Source of the DNA: Roseivirga sp. | GTDB lineage: Bacteria > Bacteroidota > Bacteroidia > Cytophagales > Cyclobacteriaceae | Direction of reading: 5' to 3' | NCBI GenBank assembly: GCA_018402485.1 | Contig: JAGYIY010000003.1 | Location: 1-64,000, forward strand | Length of the DNA stretch: 64,000 bases | In this document: piece by piece, positions 18,823 through 26,924 of the stretch | Numbering within the stretch: position 1 is the stretch's first letter | How the letters are laid out: each line of letters begins with the position of its first letter | The notes under the pieces: generated by a model | Told to the model about the DNA's origin: nothing | Seen by the model: the letters and a program-made list of their open reading frames with translations, nothing else | The model's database searches: none | Made by a program: the position numbers and the translations under genes

Positions 18823-19606
18823 TGCTTTTACTGATGAACCTTTCAAGGGTAATCCCGCAGCAGTTTGTTGGGTGGAAGCACCACTTACCGATGCCTACAT
18901 GCAGCAGTTGGCAGCGGAGATGAATTTATCTGAAACAGCCTTTGTTACCAAAACCAATAACGGTTTTTCCTTACGCTGGTTTACACCGGCCAGAGAAGTG
19001 CCACTTTGCGGACATGCCACGATGGCTTCTGCATTTGTTTTATTCGAAACTGGTAAGGTAGATAAAAAAGAGACCATTACATTCCACACGTTAAGTGGTC
19101 CCTTACACGTTCAATATAAGTCCTCTGGAGCCTTGATAATGGACTTTCCTTCCCAGAAACCTCAAAAAAACAATCAAGTGAACTTACGAACTTACGAGGA
19201 TATTTTGGGTTGTACAGTCGCCGAAGTATTGGATGTTCCCAATGAATGCTTACTCGTTATTAAAAATGCGGAAGATTTGAGAAGCCTAAATCCACCCTCT
19301 GATGTGCTATCAAAATGGGCTGAGAATGGGGTGATGATGACGGCTTGGGAAGATAAAAATGGTGTGGACTTTGTCTCTAGGTATTTTGCTCCCAATTTGG
19401 GAATCAAAGAAGACCCCGTTACTGGTTTTATGCATACGATTTTGACCCCTTATTGGGCTGAAAAGAAAGGTAAAAATCATTTTTCAGCTTACCAAGCCTC
19501 TCAACGTGGCGGTCATATGCAATTAAACTTGGTAAACGATCGGGTGCACATTGAGGGAAAAGCCATCAAAGTGTATCATACCGATGTTCCTGTAATCAAC
19601 GTTTGA
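18803..19606 (+). CDS. PhzF family isomerase-like protein
   Basis: This 267-residue protein has the two-domain DAP-epimerase-like fold of PhzF. It contains DAFTDEPFKGNPAAVC at the N-terminus, the catalytic Glu in NLSETAFV, then REVPLCGHAT, and in the second half SRYFAPNLGIKEDPVTG. PhzF itself isomerises a phenazine precursor, but most family members (YddE-like) have unknown substrates and no phenazine genes are present here. It overlaps the upstream EamA transporter gene, so the pair may make and move one small compound. The 3' end overlaps the pullulanase gene by 11 bases. Confidence 0.9.
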   Translation: MKLYHIDAFTDEPFKGNPAAVCWVEAPLTDAYMQQLAAEMNLSETAFVTKTNNGFSLRWFTPAREVPLCGHATMASAFVLFETGKVDKKETITFHTLSGPLHVQYKSSGALIMDFPSQKPQKNNQVNLRTYEDILGCTVAEVLDVPNECLLVIKNAEDLRSLNPPSDVLSKWAENGVMMTAWEDKNGVDFVSRYFAPNLGIKEDPVTGFMHTILTPYWAEKKGKNHFSAYQASQRGGHMQLNLVNDRVHIEGKAIKVYHTDVPVINV

Positions 19607-21578
19607 GGATAAAACTACTGTAGGCAGGAAGGTTCAATCGGTTTTCGGTAATGTATAACCCATTTGTATCTACTTTTTTACCATTGCTGACCACTGTCCA
19701 TTTCCCGTCTGGTAGGGGCATATCAACTGCAGTTTCACCTCCATTGAAAAATAGTAAAATATCTTGCCACGGGTCATCGTTAGCATGGTCTTTTAGATGG
19801 TAGGCAATCACTTGCTCAGGACTTTCCAAAAAAACCAAATGGGCTTGAATCATTTCCGTGGTAGGCATGCGGAATGCAGGATGTTGCCTGCGCAGCGCAA
19901 TCAAGTCACGGTAATATTCAAATACCGATAAATAAGCCGCTTTTCTTGTCCAATCAATTTGATTAATGGTATCGGGTGAAATGTAAGAATTTTCTACACC
20001 GTTTTTAGTCCGTAAAAACTCCATGCCAGCATGGATAAAAGGCACACCTTGTGAGGTTAAAACCAAAGTTTCTGCCAGCCTATGCATGCGTATAATGTCG
20101 TCGGAACTTGCATCAGGCCGAGAGATATTCAGTTTATCGAAAAGGGTATGGTTATCGTGGCAAGAAACGTAATTGATGGTTTGATTGGGCTCTGCTGCCC
20201 ATGGCGCATCGGAATAATTGACCTTTTTATAGTCCACTTGTGGATGTTGAGTAGAAGCCACAATGCCAAATTTAACGCTTTCTTTGGTTCCTGATGTGTT
20301 GCTCACAAAACCACCTTCTTCATGTTCGAAGACACTGCCTTTCAGCCCATCTCGCATGTCATCGCTAAAGGCTGCCACTTTTTCCATTTTGTAGGTATGC
20401 GCCTTGAGTGCCCGGTTCTCCAAAGGTAGCGGTGAGTCTCCGGCCGTCCATCCCTCGCCATAGACAAAAATAGTGGGGTCAATTTGATGTAAATTTTTAC
20501 TGAGCTCATTCATGGTGGCAATGTCGTGTATGCCCATCAGATCGAAACGAAAGCCATCAATATGATATTCTTCTGCCCAATATTTAACCGATTCAATCAT
20601 ATACTTGCGCATCATAGCTCGCTCAGAGGCCGTTTCGTTGCCACAAGCAGAGGCGTCAGAAAAACTACCATCTTCATTTTGTCGGTAGAAATAATCAGGA
20701 ACCAGTTGATTGAAATTGGAGTCTTCGGTTTGTCCTGTATGATTGTAGACCACATCTAAAATGACGCGAATACCATTGTCGTGGAAAGTTTTGACCATTT
20801 CCTTGAACTCCCGAATTCTAACCTTACCGTTGTAGGGGTCGGTAGAAAAACTTCCTTCGGGTACATTGTAATTTAATGGATCGTAGCCCCAATTGTATTG
20901 CGGTTCATCTAGGCGTGTTTCGTCAATGGACCGATGATCGAAGGTGGGTAGTAAATGTACATGTGTTACCCCTAAAGATTTGATATGATCTAGCCCTGTA
21001 CTTAATCCCTCCGGACTTTTTGTGCCGGTTTCTGTCAATCCTGCGTATTTGCCTTTCGCTCGTACACCAGAGCTTTTGTGAATGCTCAAGTCTCGAATAT
21101 GCATTTCGTAAATAATCATATCTGTGGGGTGCTTTAAGACGGGCTTTTGGTCTTCATTCCAGCCCTTAGGATCGGTTTCATTCAGGTCAATGACCATGGA
21201 TCGTTGGCCGTTAACCCCAACAGCAACAGCGTACAAGTCGGGCTTTTCTTGCAACCACTGCCCATTTTGGTTCACCTGAAAGGTGTAATACACGTCCTTG
21301 AGGTTACCCTTTACCTCGTAAGACCAAACACCATCTGCTTTACCTTGCATTTTGTACGTCTGAAGCAGGTTGTCTCCATCCCCTTTTTCATACACATGAA
21401 GTCTTACTTCACTCGCTCCCGGAGACCATAGCTTGAATGTGGTGGCATCTAAACTGTAGGTAAAACCTAAATCTTTGCCTTTGTAAATGGGATAATCATT
21501 TAAGTTTTCAAAAGTAGTCGGGTGGTCGCAATGGCTCATAAGCAGAATGATACAAAGTAGGGAGAATAACTTTTTCAT
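19596..21578 (-). CDS. pulA: Type I pullulanase, lipoprotein
   Basis: This debranching enzyme cleaves alpha-1,6 bonds in pullulan or starch-like glucans. A lipoprotein signal ends at Cys17 (LLMSHC), so it is membrane-anchored and possibly surface-exposed. A CBM48-like domain (about 40-130) precedes a GH13 barrel with the pullulanase signature YNWGYDPLNY, VILDVVYNHTG, DGFRFDLMG (nucleophile Asp near 346), VYGEGW (acid/base Glu near 374) and VSCHDNHT (Asp near 474). A small beta domain ends the protein. It follows the MFS gene after 7 bases, in one operon. Confidence 0.95.
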   Translation of the reverse strand: MKKLFSLLCIILLMSHCDHPTTFENLNDYPIYKGKDLGFTYSLDATTFKLWSPGASEVRLHVYEKGDGDNLLQTYKMQGKADGVWSYEVKGNLKDVYYTFQVNQNGQWLQEKPDLYAVAVGVNGQRSMVIDLNETDPKGWNEDQKPVLKHPTDMIIYEMHIRDLSIHKSSGVRAKGKYAGLTETGTKSPEGLSTGLDHIKSLGVTHVHLLPTFDHRSIDETRLDEPQYNWGYDPLNYNVPEGSFSTDPYNGKVRIREFKEMVKTFHDNGIRVILDVVYNHTGQTEDSNFNQLVPDYFYRQNEDGSFSDASACGNETASERAMMRKYMIESVKYWAEEYHIDGFRFDLMGIHDIATMNELSKNLHQIDPTIFVYGEGWTAGDSPLPLENRALKAHTYKMEKVAAFSDDMRDGLKGSVFEHEEGGFVSNTSGTKESVKFGIVASTQHPQVDYKKVNYSDAPWAAEPNQTINYVSCHDNHTLFDKLNISRPDASSDDIIRMHRLAETLVLTSQGVPFIHAGMEFLRTKNGVENSYISPDTINQIDWTRKAAYLSVFEYYRDLIALRRQHPAFRMPTTEMIQAHLVFLESPEQVIAYHLKDHANDDPWQDILLFFNGGETAVDMPLPDGKWTVVSNGKKVDTNGLYITENRLNLPAYSSFILKR

Positions 21579-21585
21579 GATTTTT

Positions 21586-23091
21586 TTATTGAGCGATGTC
21601 TTGTTTGGATTGGGCTGTTTCTTTTACCAATAACCAGAGCAAACCAGAAGCGAGCATGGCAGCTCCACAAATGAGGAAAAGTGTTGATCCTTGGGTGGAT
21701 TCACTCAGTATTTTCCCGACACCTAAACTGGCCATCAGCTGCGGTAGTACAACTGAAAGATTGAAAATACCCATGTATAATCCCATTTTCGCTTGATCAA
21801 CACGTTCGGACATGATGGCAAATGGAAGGGAAATGGTTGCCGCCCAACCGATACCTACCACACAAATGAAAAGATAAATAAGAATTTCGGAAGTACCGAA
21901 CCAAGCCATGCCAAGGAAGCCAATTGCGGCTAAAAATAGAGCATACATATGGGTTTTTACCCGGCCAATTTTTACAGCAATAGGACCCAAAACCAAAGCC
22001 GGGAGCAATGCCCCGACCAAATTGAGTAGTAAAAAGGACAGCGCAACAACATTGCCGGTGGTATCATCTAGGTTGATATCCATAATGTTTTTTCCCGTAA
22101 GGCTTGATGAAAAATGATTGGCTAAGGCGTTACCTGAAAGATTGGGCATTACCACATCACCCACATAAGAAGTAAAGTAAACGAACATGCTCTGTATGCC
22201 CAACCAAGTGAAAGCATGTGCCAGTAGAATTTTTTGAAATTCTCCTTTGTCGGTTTCTTTTTGCGCAGATCGACCAATGAGCCATAAGCCTAAAACGAAG
22301 GTAAGCCCGAGGCTGAAGTAAACCATGATGTTTTGCAAGTTGTCCCAGCGTTCTTGAAGCAAGATTTTATTGATGATACCGAAGCAGCCAAAAAACACAA
22401 AACCAGCAAGGGGTAAAATAGCCATTAAAGTTTCTCGGGTAGAAACAGAAGCATGCTCTTCTGCGCCCTTTTGCTGCAAAACTTTTGGTTCTTGAATGAA
22501 AAAAGAAGGGAGTACCGAAAACAAAAACACCAAAATTACCCCCACATTGATGAGGATGTAATTGTCCCAAACAACAGAAATCAAGTAAGCTCCTACGCCT
22601 AATGTACCCGAAACGGTTTGCATCCAAGTGTAACCACCGGTTCGAATGCGTCCTTCGGGAGTAACATCAGCGATAATCGATCGGGTAGGGTTAAAGCTGA
22701 TATTGATGGCCAAATCGAGCATGAGGGCTACACTTATGGCTACCGTCAATACACCCGAAAAACCGAGGCTTTCAGAAAGAATACCAATCTTGGGCAATGC
22801 CAAGAGCATCATGGCTGCTAGGGTGCCACCAATCAAAATAAATGGCCTTCTCCTACCTCCCCAAAACCAAACCTTATCGCTGATAATACCAATGATCACC
22901 TGTCCAAAAATACCAGCAATAGGGCCTGCTGCCCATACAATACCGATCTCCTCGATATCCAATTGATATTTCGTGCGTAGAATCCAACTCAGGGCTGCTA
23001 TTTGAATAGATAAGGCAAATCCCATGGCCGTAGCCGGTAGACTCAGCAGGACAAAAAATGATTTGGTGAAGTTCTTTTGAATCAGAAGCAT
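21586..23091 (-). CDS. MFS sugar transporter, SLC45-like
   Basis: The 501-residue protein has about twelve hydrophobic helices. The loop between helices 2 and 3 carries GRRRPFILIGG, typical of the SLC45/sucrose-maltose group of the major facilitator superfamily. Another arginine-rich loop occurs at TPEGRIRTGGY. Its gene is first in a two-gene operon with the lipoprotein pullulanase, which suggests uptake of maltose or maltodextrins released by that enzyme. No SusC/SusD pair is nearby. Confidence 0.9.
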   Translation of the reverse strand: MLLIQKNFTKSFFVLLSLPATAMGFALSIQIAALSWILRTKYQLDIEEIGIVWAAGPIAGIFGQVIIGIISDKVWFWGGRRRPFILIGGTLAAMMLLALPKIGILSESLGFSGVLTVAISVALMLDLAINISFNPTRSIIADVTPEGRIRTGGYTWMQTVSGTLGVGAYLISVVWDNYILINVGVILVFLFSVLPSFFIQEPKVLQQKGAEEHASVSTRETLMAILPLAGFVFFGCFGIINKILLQERWDNLQNIMVYFSLGLTFVLGLWLIGRSAQKETDKGEFQKILLAHAFTWLGIQSMFVYFTSYVGDVVMPNLSGNALANHFSSSLTGKNIMDINLDDTTGNVVALSFLLLNLVGALLPALVLGPIAVKIGRVKTHMYALFLAAIGFLGMAWFGTSEILIYLFICVVGIGWAATISLPFAIMSERVDQAKMGLYMGIFNLSVVLPQLMASLGVGKILSESTQGSTLFLICGAAMLASGLLWLLVKETAQSKQDIAQ

Positions 23092-23202
23092 GATGAGTGT
23101 TCATTAAAACATCAGGAAAGATAAGACATTCTCCCGATTGCTAAAATGCCATCGTTTGCATAAGGGAGCAGCTGGTGTGAAGGACGAAAGATAAGATGAA
23201 AT

Positions 23203-24114
23203 TTATCTTACATTGAAGCGAACAGAACCGATGGGGTAGCTATCAGCCCAGAGCATCACGCGGTGGTCTCCTTTGTCAAAATCGCTACCCTTGTCATAAA
23301 CAAAACTTAAAGCCTGTTGAGAATTATCGAAGACAATTTCTTGCGCTGCCGTGTAGTATTGTTCTTTCCCTTGAATTTGGAATGTACCTGATCCACGTGA
23401 TACATCAAAAATTACAGTTCCTTCAGGATCAATCACTTGTATCATAATTTGGTGTCCGGTGATGGGGGCCACATCGTTTTCGGCCAAATTAAAAGTCACT
23501 TTTATTTTTTGTGCCTGGCGCTGCCTAAAATCCCCCTCGCGTTCGCGGCCACGACTGTTGATATTGAAAAATGCAATGTTTTCCGCCCTAAGTTTGGCGG
23601 CCAAATTAATCTGCTGACGTAATTCCTCTTGCTTCTTTTCTGCCTCTGTGAGTGTGCGTGAAAGGGTGTTCTGCTCCTCCTTTAATTCTGTGTTTTCTTC
23701 TAACAATTGACTATTGATGACTTTGAGTTCTTCAATTTCCTTATCTTTTGCCACCAATAAATTTTCATACCCGGAAACTTTACCGTCCAATCGCGCGATA
23801 AGCCTTTTATTGGCAGCTCGTGTTAAACGCAATTGGTCTCTTTGCGCAGTAATGGAATCTTTCACAGCAACCAGGGAGTCGATGTCTCCACCAAGCTTGG
23901 CAATTTCAGTAATGCGCTCACTAAGCTCTATCGATAGGCTATCTAGTTTAGTACTTAAGCGTTCACGTGTGGCATCATATTCCGCTTGAAGGGCATTTTT
24001 ATCCTCGTTATCTACATAGATTTTAATGGCAGATGCGCCAGCGAGAAGAATGATCACAACGATCAAAATGATTTTTATGCTGTCTTTTCTATTATTGCCT
24101 GTTCCTTCAGTCAT
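23203..24114 (-). CDS. Membrane-anchored coiled-coil protein, function unknown
   Basis: I do not recognise this family. Residues 1-12 are polar, a single membrane helix spans about 13-31, and a long coiled coil rich in Leu, Glu and Lys heptads runs from about 38 to 165. A basic patch (RGREREGDFRQRQAQKIK) then leads into a beta-rich C-terminal domain (about 195-303, with GHQIMIQVIDPEGTVIFD and GDHRVMLWADSYPIG). The topology suggests an inner-membrane protein with a periplasmic stalk and a small sandwich domain. It is monocistronic, with about 110 bases on each side. A structural role in the envelope is possible but unproven. Confidence 0.7.
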   Translation of the reverse strand: MTEGTGNNRKDSIKIILIVVIILLAGASAIKIYVDNEDKNALQAEYDATRERLSTKLDSLSIELSERITEIAKLGGDIDSLVAVKDSITAQRDQLRLTRAANKRLIARLDGKVSGYENLLVAKDKEIEELKVINSQLLEENTELKEEQNTLSRTLTEAEKKQEELRQQINLAAKLRAENIAFFNINSRGREREGDFRQRQAQKIKVTFNLAENDVAPITGHQIMIQVIDPEGTVIFDVSRGSGTFQIQGKEQYYTAAQEIVFDNSQQALSFVYDKGSDFDKGDHRVMLWADSYPIGSVRFNVR

Positions 24115-24221
24115 TCTTAATTACTTTTGAGCGCTATGCTAACAACGCAAGTAAGCGCATTTATTTGGCGAAGTAGCTAAACTTTTTTTAATAAATCAAA
24201 AGGGAAACCTGTAACTTACCT

Positions 24222-24803
24222 ATGAAAGAGCTTGATCAAAGATTTTGGACCGACAGATATCTTCAGCAACAAACCGGATGGGACATCGGCTATGTCTCTA
24301 CACCTATAAAAACGTATTTAGACCAAGTAGAAAACAAATCGCTCCACCTATTAATTCCTGGAGCAGGGAATGCCTATGAAGCAGAGTACGCCTGGCAGCA
24401 AGGCTTTAAAAATATTTGGGTTGTGGATATTTCGGAAGAACCCTTGAAGCATTTGGCTGAAAGAGTGCCTGATTTCCCAAAAAATCAATTGATACATCAA
24501 GATTTTTTCGAGTATGAGGGTAAATATGACCTGATTGTTGAACAAACCTTTTTCTGTGCCTTACATCCTGATCTTCGAGAAGCCTATGCCCAAAAAATGA
24601 AAAGTCTATTGAAGGCATCAGGGAAATTGGTAGGCGTGCTTTTTAATGCCCCAATGAACGACGATCGACCTCCTTTTGGAGGGCATCAATCCGAGTACCA
24701 AGTCTTGTTTGAAAAATACTTTCAAATCCACACCCTAGAAAAAGCCCATAACTCTATTCCTCCTCGTCAAGGCAAAGAACTTTTTATTCGGTTGGGCCTC
24801 TAA
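24222..24803 (+). CDS. SAM-dependent methyltransferase, TPMT family
   Basis: The 193-residue protein matches the thiopurine S-methyltransferase family. It opens with FWTDRYLQQQTGWDIG, has the SAM-binding loop LLIPGAGNAYEAEY, then VVDISEEPL, DFFEYEGKYDLIVEQTFF and the C-terminal DRPPFGGHQSEY. Bacterial members methylate selenium, tellurium or small thiols in some species; the actual substrate here is unknown. It is a single gene that converges on the next methyltransferase. Confidence 0.9.
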   Translation: MKELDQRFWTDRYLQQQTGWDIGYVSTPIKTYLDQVENKSLHLLIPGAGNAYEAEYAWQQGFKNIWVVDISEEPLKHLAERVPDFPKNQLIHQDFFEYEGKYDLIVEQTFFCALHPDLREAYAQKMKSLLKASGKLVGVLFNAPMNDDRPPFGGHQSEYQVLFEKYFQIHTLEKAHNSIPPRQGKELFIRLGL

Positions 24804-24811
24804 ATCAGGAA

Positions 24812-24853
24812 GTGTCAGACATCTAAATCTCTTAATTTCGAGATGTTAGACAC
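24812..24853. repeat. Imperfect inverted repeat between convergent methyltransferase genes
   Basis: Arms GTGTCAGACATCT (24812-24824) and AGATGTTAGACAC (24841-24853) pair at 11 of 13 positions around a 16-base AT-rich loop. It fills the 59-base gap between two convergent genes and probably acts as a bidirectional terminator, although there is no T run. Confidence 0.55.
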
Positions 24854-24862
24854 CCACGTAGC

Positions 24863-25630
24863 TTAAAACGTTAAAACATATTCCTGCTTTTCAAGGCTAC
24901 TGTCAAAGCATAAAATTCCTGCTTCAAAAAGATCAATAGATAGCTTAACCTCCGGTCGCTGCTTGATGTTGCACCAGGCTGCATGCATTTCTTTAGACCA
25001 GTGTATGTCATCAATGATAATCATACCCTTTGGCTGAAGCTTTTTATACATCTGTTCATAATAATAAAGAGCAGAAGCAAAACGATGATTCGTGGCAATG
25101 TAGGCAAGGTCAATGAGGGGTGCTCGCGCCGAGTACACCGGTAGCGTTTCGTCAAAATGACCCTTAATGATTTGTATGTTTTTTCGATGAAACCTAGCAA
25201 AATTTTCCTGTGCATAATTAGCCAATATGGGGTCCTTTTCAAAAGTAGATAAGGCTACCTGCGGATTCTGCGTAAGGTATAAACTGGTGAATCCCAAAGA
25301 AGTGCCTAGTTCGAGAATATTGGAAAAGCCAAGATAATCGACCAGCGCTCCCAGCATAGCAGAGAATTGAGGTGGTTTTGAATCATTGTTGGCAATGTCT
25401 TTTATACTTCTTTTGGAAGGCTTGGTAATGGGTGAACTTGCGTCAAAACCTTCAAGAGAAACGATGCTTGAATTTTTTTTCAATTCATGTCTTAGGTCCT
25501 CAATCTGTGGATTTAAGTTCTTTTTGTTCGAAATGACCTTGGTATACAAGTCAAATACAAAAGGAGCATGCAAACCATGTGCTTCAGAGCGCTTGAGCCA
25601 GTAGCTAAGATAGGAGATCAGTTGATACAA
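24863..25630 (-). CDS. Class I SAM-dependent methyltransferase
   Basis: This 255-residue protein has a Rossmann methyltransferase core. It contains NILELGTSLGFTSLYL (motif I), STFEKDPILANYAQENF (motif II) and PLIDLAYIATNHR, then PKGMIIIDDIHWS. The arrangement resembles O-methyltransferase 3-like proteins, but the N-terminal 60 residues are poorly conserved. The substrate is unknown. The apaG gene lies 3 bases upstream on the same strand, so the two are almost certainly co-transcribed. Confidence 0.82.
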   Translation of the reverse strand: MYQLISYLSYWLKRSEAHGLHAPFVFDLYTKVISNKKNLNPQIEDLRHELKKNSSIVSLEGFDASSPITKPSKRSIKDIANNDSKPPQFSAMLGALVDYLGFSNILELGTSLGFTSLYLTQNPQVALSTFEKDPILANYAQENFARFHRKNIQIIKGHFDETLPVYSARAPLIDLAYIATNHRFASALYYYEQMYKKLQPKGMIIIDDIHWSKEMHAAWCNIKQRPEVKLSIDLFEAGILCFDSSLEKQEYVLTF

Positions 25631-25633
25631 AAT

Positions 25634-26023
25634 TCAATTGTAGAGATAGGGAACAATCATATTGAATTCAGGGATAGCCACCATAAATTCTTTGCCATCT
25701 GTCACCTTTTCCATCAGGTAAGAGCCATACATTTTGCCATAGCCAGAGCTCAAGTTACAACCTGAAACATATTCATGCTTTTCACCGGGTTCGATCACAG
25801 GCTGCTGACCAACGACACCATCGCCCTCAATTTCTCGCATAGCACTGACAACATCGTGAATGTACCAGTGGCGCCTCAATAATTTAATGGTAGAATCGGA
25901 GTGGTTCTCAATAAAAATACGATAAGTAAAGACAAAGTGGTTTTGCGACGGACTAGAATATTCCGATTGATATTGTGTTTCTACGCATACTCTTATGCCA
26001 TGTGTGGTAGCGGTAACAATCAT
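25634..26023 (-). CDS. apaG: ApaG family protein
   Basis: The 129-residue protein is a single ApaG (DUF525) beta-sandwich domain, with the conserved blocks NHFVFTYRIFIENHS, LLRRHWYIHD, GVVGQQPVIEPGE and YVSGCNLSSGYGKMYGSY. ApaG is linked to Co2+ and Mg2+ homeostasis in enterobacteria and its domain occurs in F-box proteins, but its molecular activity is not settled. It is the first gene of a pair with the downstream methyltransferase. Confidence 0.94.
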   Translation of the reverse strand: MIVTATTHGIRVCVETQYQSEYSSPSQNHFVFTYRIFIENHSDSTIKLLRRHWYIHDVVSAMREIEGDGVVGQQPVIEPGEKHEYVSGCNLSSGYGKMYGSYLMEKVTDGKEFMVAIPEFNMIVPYLYN

Positions 26024-26093
26024 TTTCCTTTACTATGTGGTTTTAAATATAGAGATTAGTTTCAAATTTTCTAACCCTGTAAAAAATATTTCA

Positions 26094-26756
26094 ATGTCGG
26101 TGAAGATCGAGGAAAGCTGGAAGCATGAATTGCATGCGGAATTTGGAAAAACCTATTTTCAACAGCTCGTTGATTTTGTGAAACTAGAATACCAAAATCA
26201 AACCATTTATCCAGCAGGTAAAGATATATTTAGGGCCTTCGATGCCTGTCCTTTTGACCAAGTCAAAGTAGTGATTTTAGGACAAGACCCTTACCATGGT
26301 CCGGGGCAGGCCAATGGATTGTGCTTTTCCGTAAGAAAAGGTATGACTTTTCCACCTTCTTTGGTGAACATATTCAAAGAAATCAAAGACGATATAGGAA
26401 AAGATATTCCACCACATGGTGCTCTAGATCGTTGGGCAGAGCAAGGGGTGTTATTACTCAATTCCACCTTAACGGTTCGAGCTCATCAAGCAGGATCACA
26501 TCAGAATAGGGGTTGGGAAACTTTTACAGATGCCGTAATTCAAGCTTTGGCGGTAAGAAAAACCCATGTGGTGTACATGCTTTGGGGAAGTTATGCGCAA
26601 AAAAAAGCGGCTGCGGTGAGCGCTCAAGACAACCTTATCCTCAAGGCTCCACATCCGAGTCCTCTTTCTGCTTACAGAGGTTTTTTGGGTTGTAAACATT
26701 TCAGTAAAGCCAACGACTATCTGCAAAGCCAACGGCTCAATCCAATCTTTTGGTAG
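26094..26756 (+). CDS. ung: Uracil-DNA glycosylase, family 1
   Basis: This base-excision repair enzyme removes uracil from DNA. The 220 residues include the water-activating loop VILGQDPYHGPGQANG (Asp near 64), LLLNSTLTVRAHQAGSH, and the minor-groove loop KAPHPSPLSAYRG (His near 186). ATG 26094 gives the normal family length; the frame is open further upstream, but that extension overlaps apaG and has no homology. It is divergent from apaG, with about 70 bases for the two promoters. Confidence 0.97.
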   Translation: MSVKIEESWKHELHAEFGKTYFQQLVDFVKLEYQNQTIYPAGKDIFRAFDACPFDQVKVVILGQDPYHGPGQANGLCFSVRKGMTFPPSLVNIFKEIKDDIGKDIPPHGALDRWAEQGVLLLNSTLTVRAHQAGSHQNRGWETFTDAVIQALAVRKTHVVYMLWGSYAQKKAAAVSAQDNLILKAPHPSPLSAYRGFLGCKHFSKANDYLQSQRLNPIFW

Positions 26757-26924
26757 GGTCTTGTTTGGTGTAGCATTCTCTGTTGAAGAAAAGTGTCGGA
26801 ATGGGTAAGGCATGTTTGAATCAGTACAGTAAGCTTTGGCTTTTATGCACAAATAAAAACGCGCCATTTCATTTCTTTTTTAGGCTAATTCCCCTATGTT
26901 CACTTCTTCATCAACAAACCGAAT

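Noticed and set aside
18803..19606. Phenazine biosynthesis locus
   Set aside because: Only a PhzF-like protein is present; none of the other phz genes are nearby, and most PhzF homologs have other roles.
26496..26867. 123-codon minus-strand frame overlapping ung
   Set aside because: Runs through the ung catalytic region on the opposite strand; no protein family recognised.
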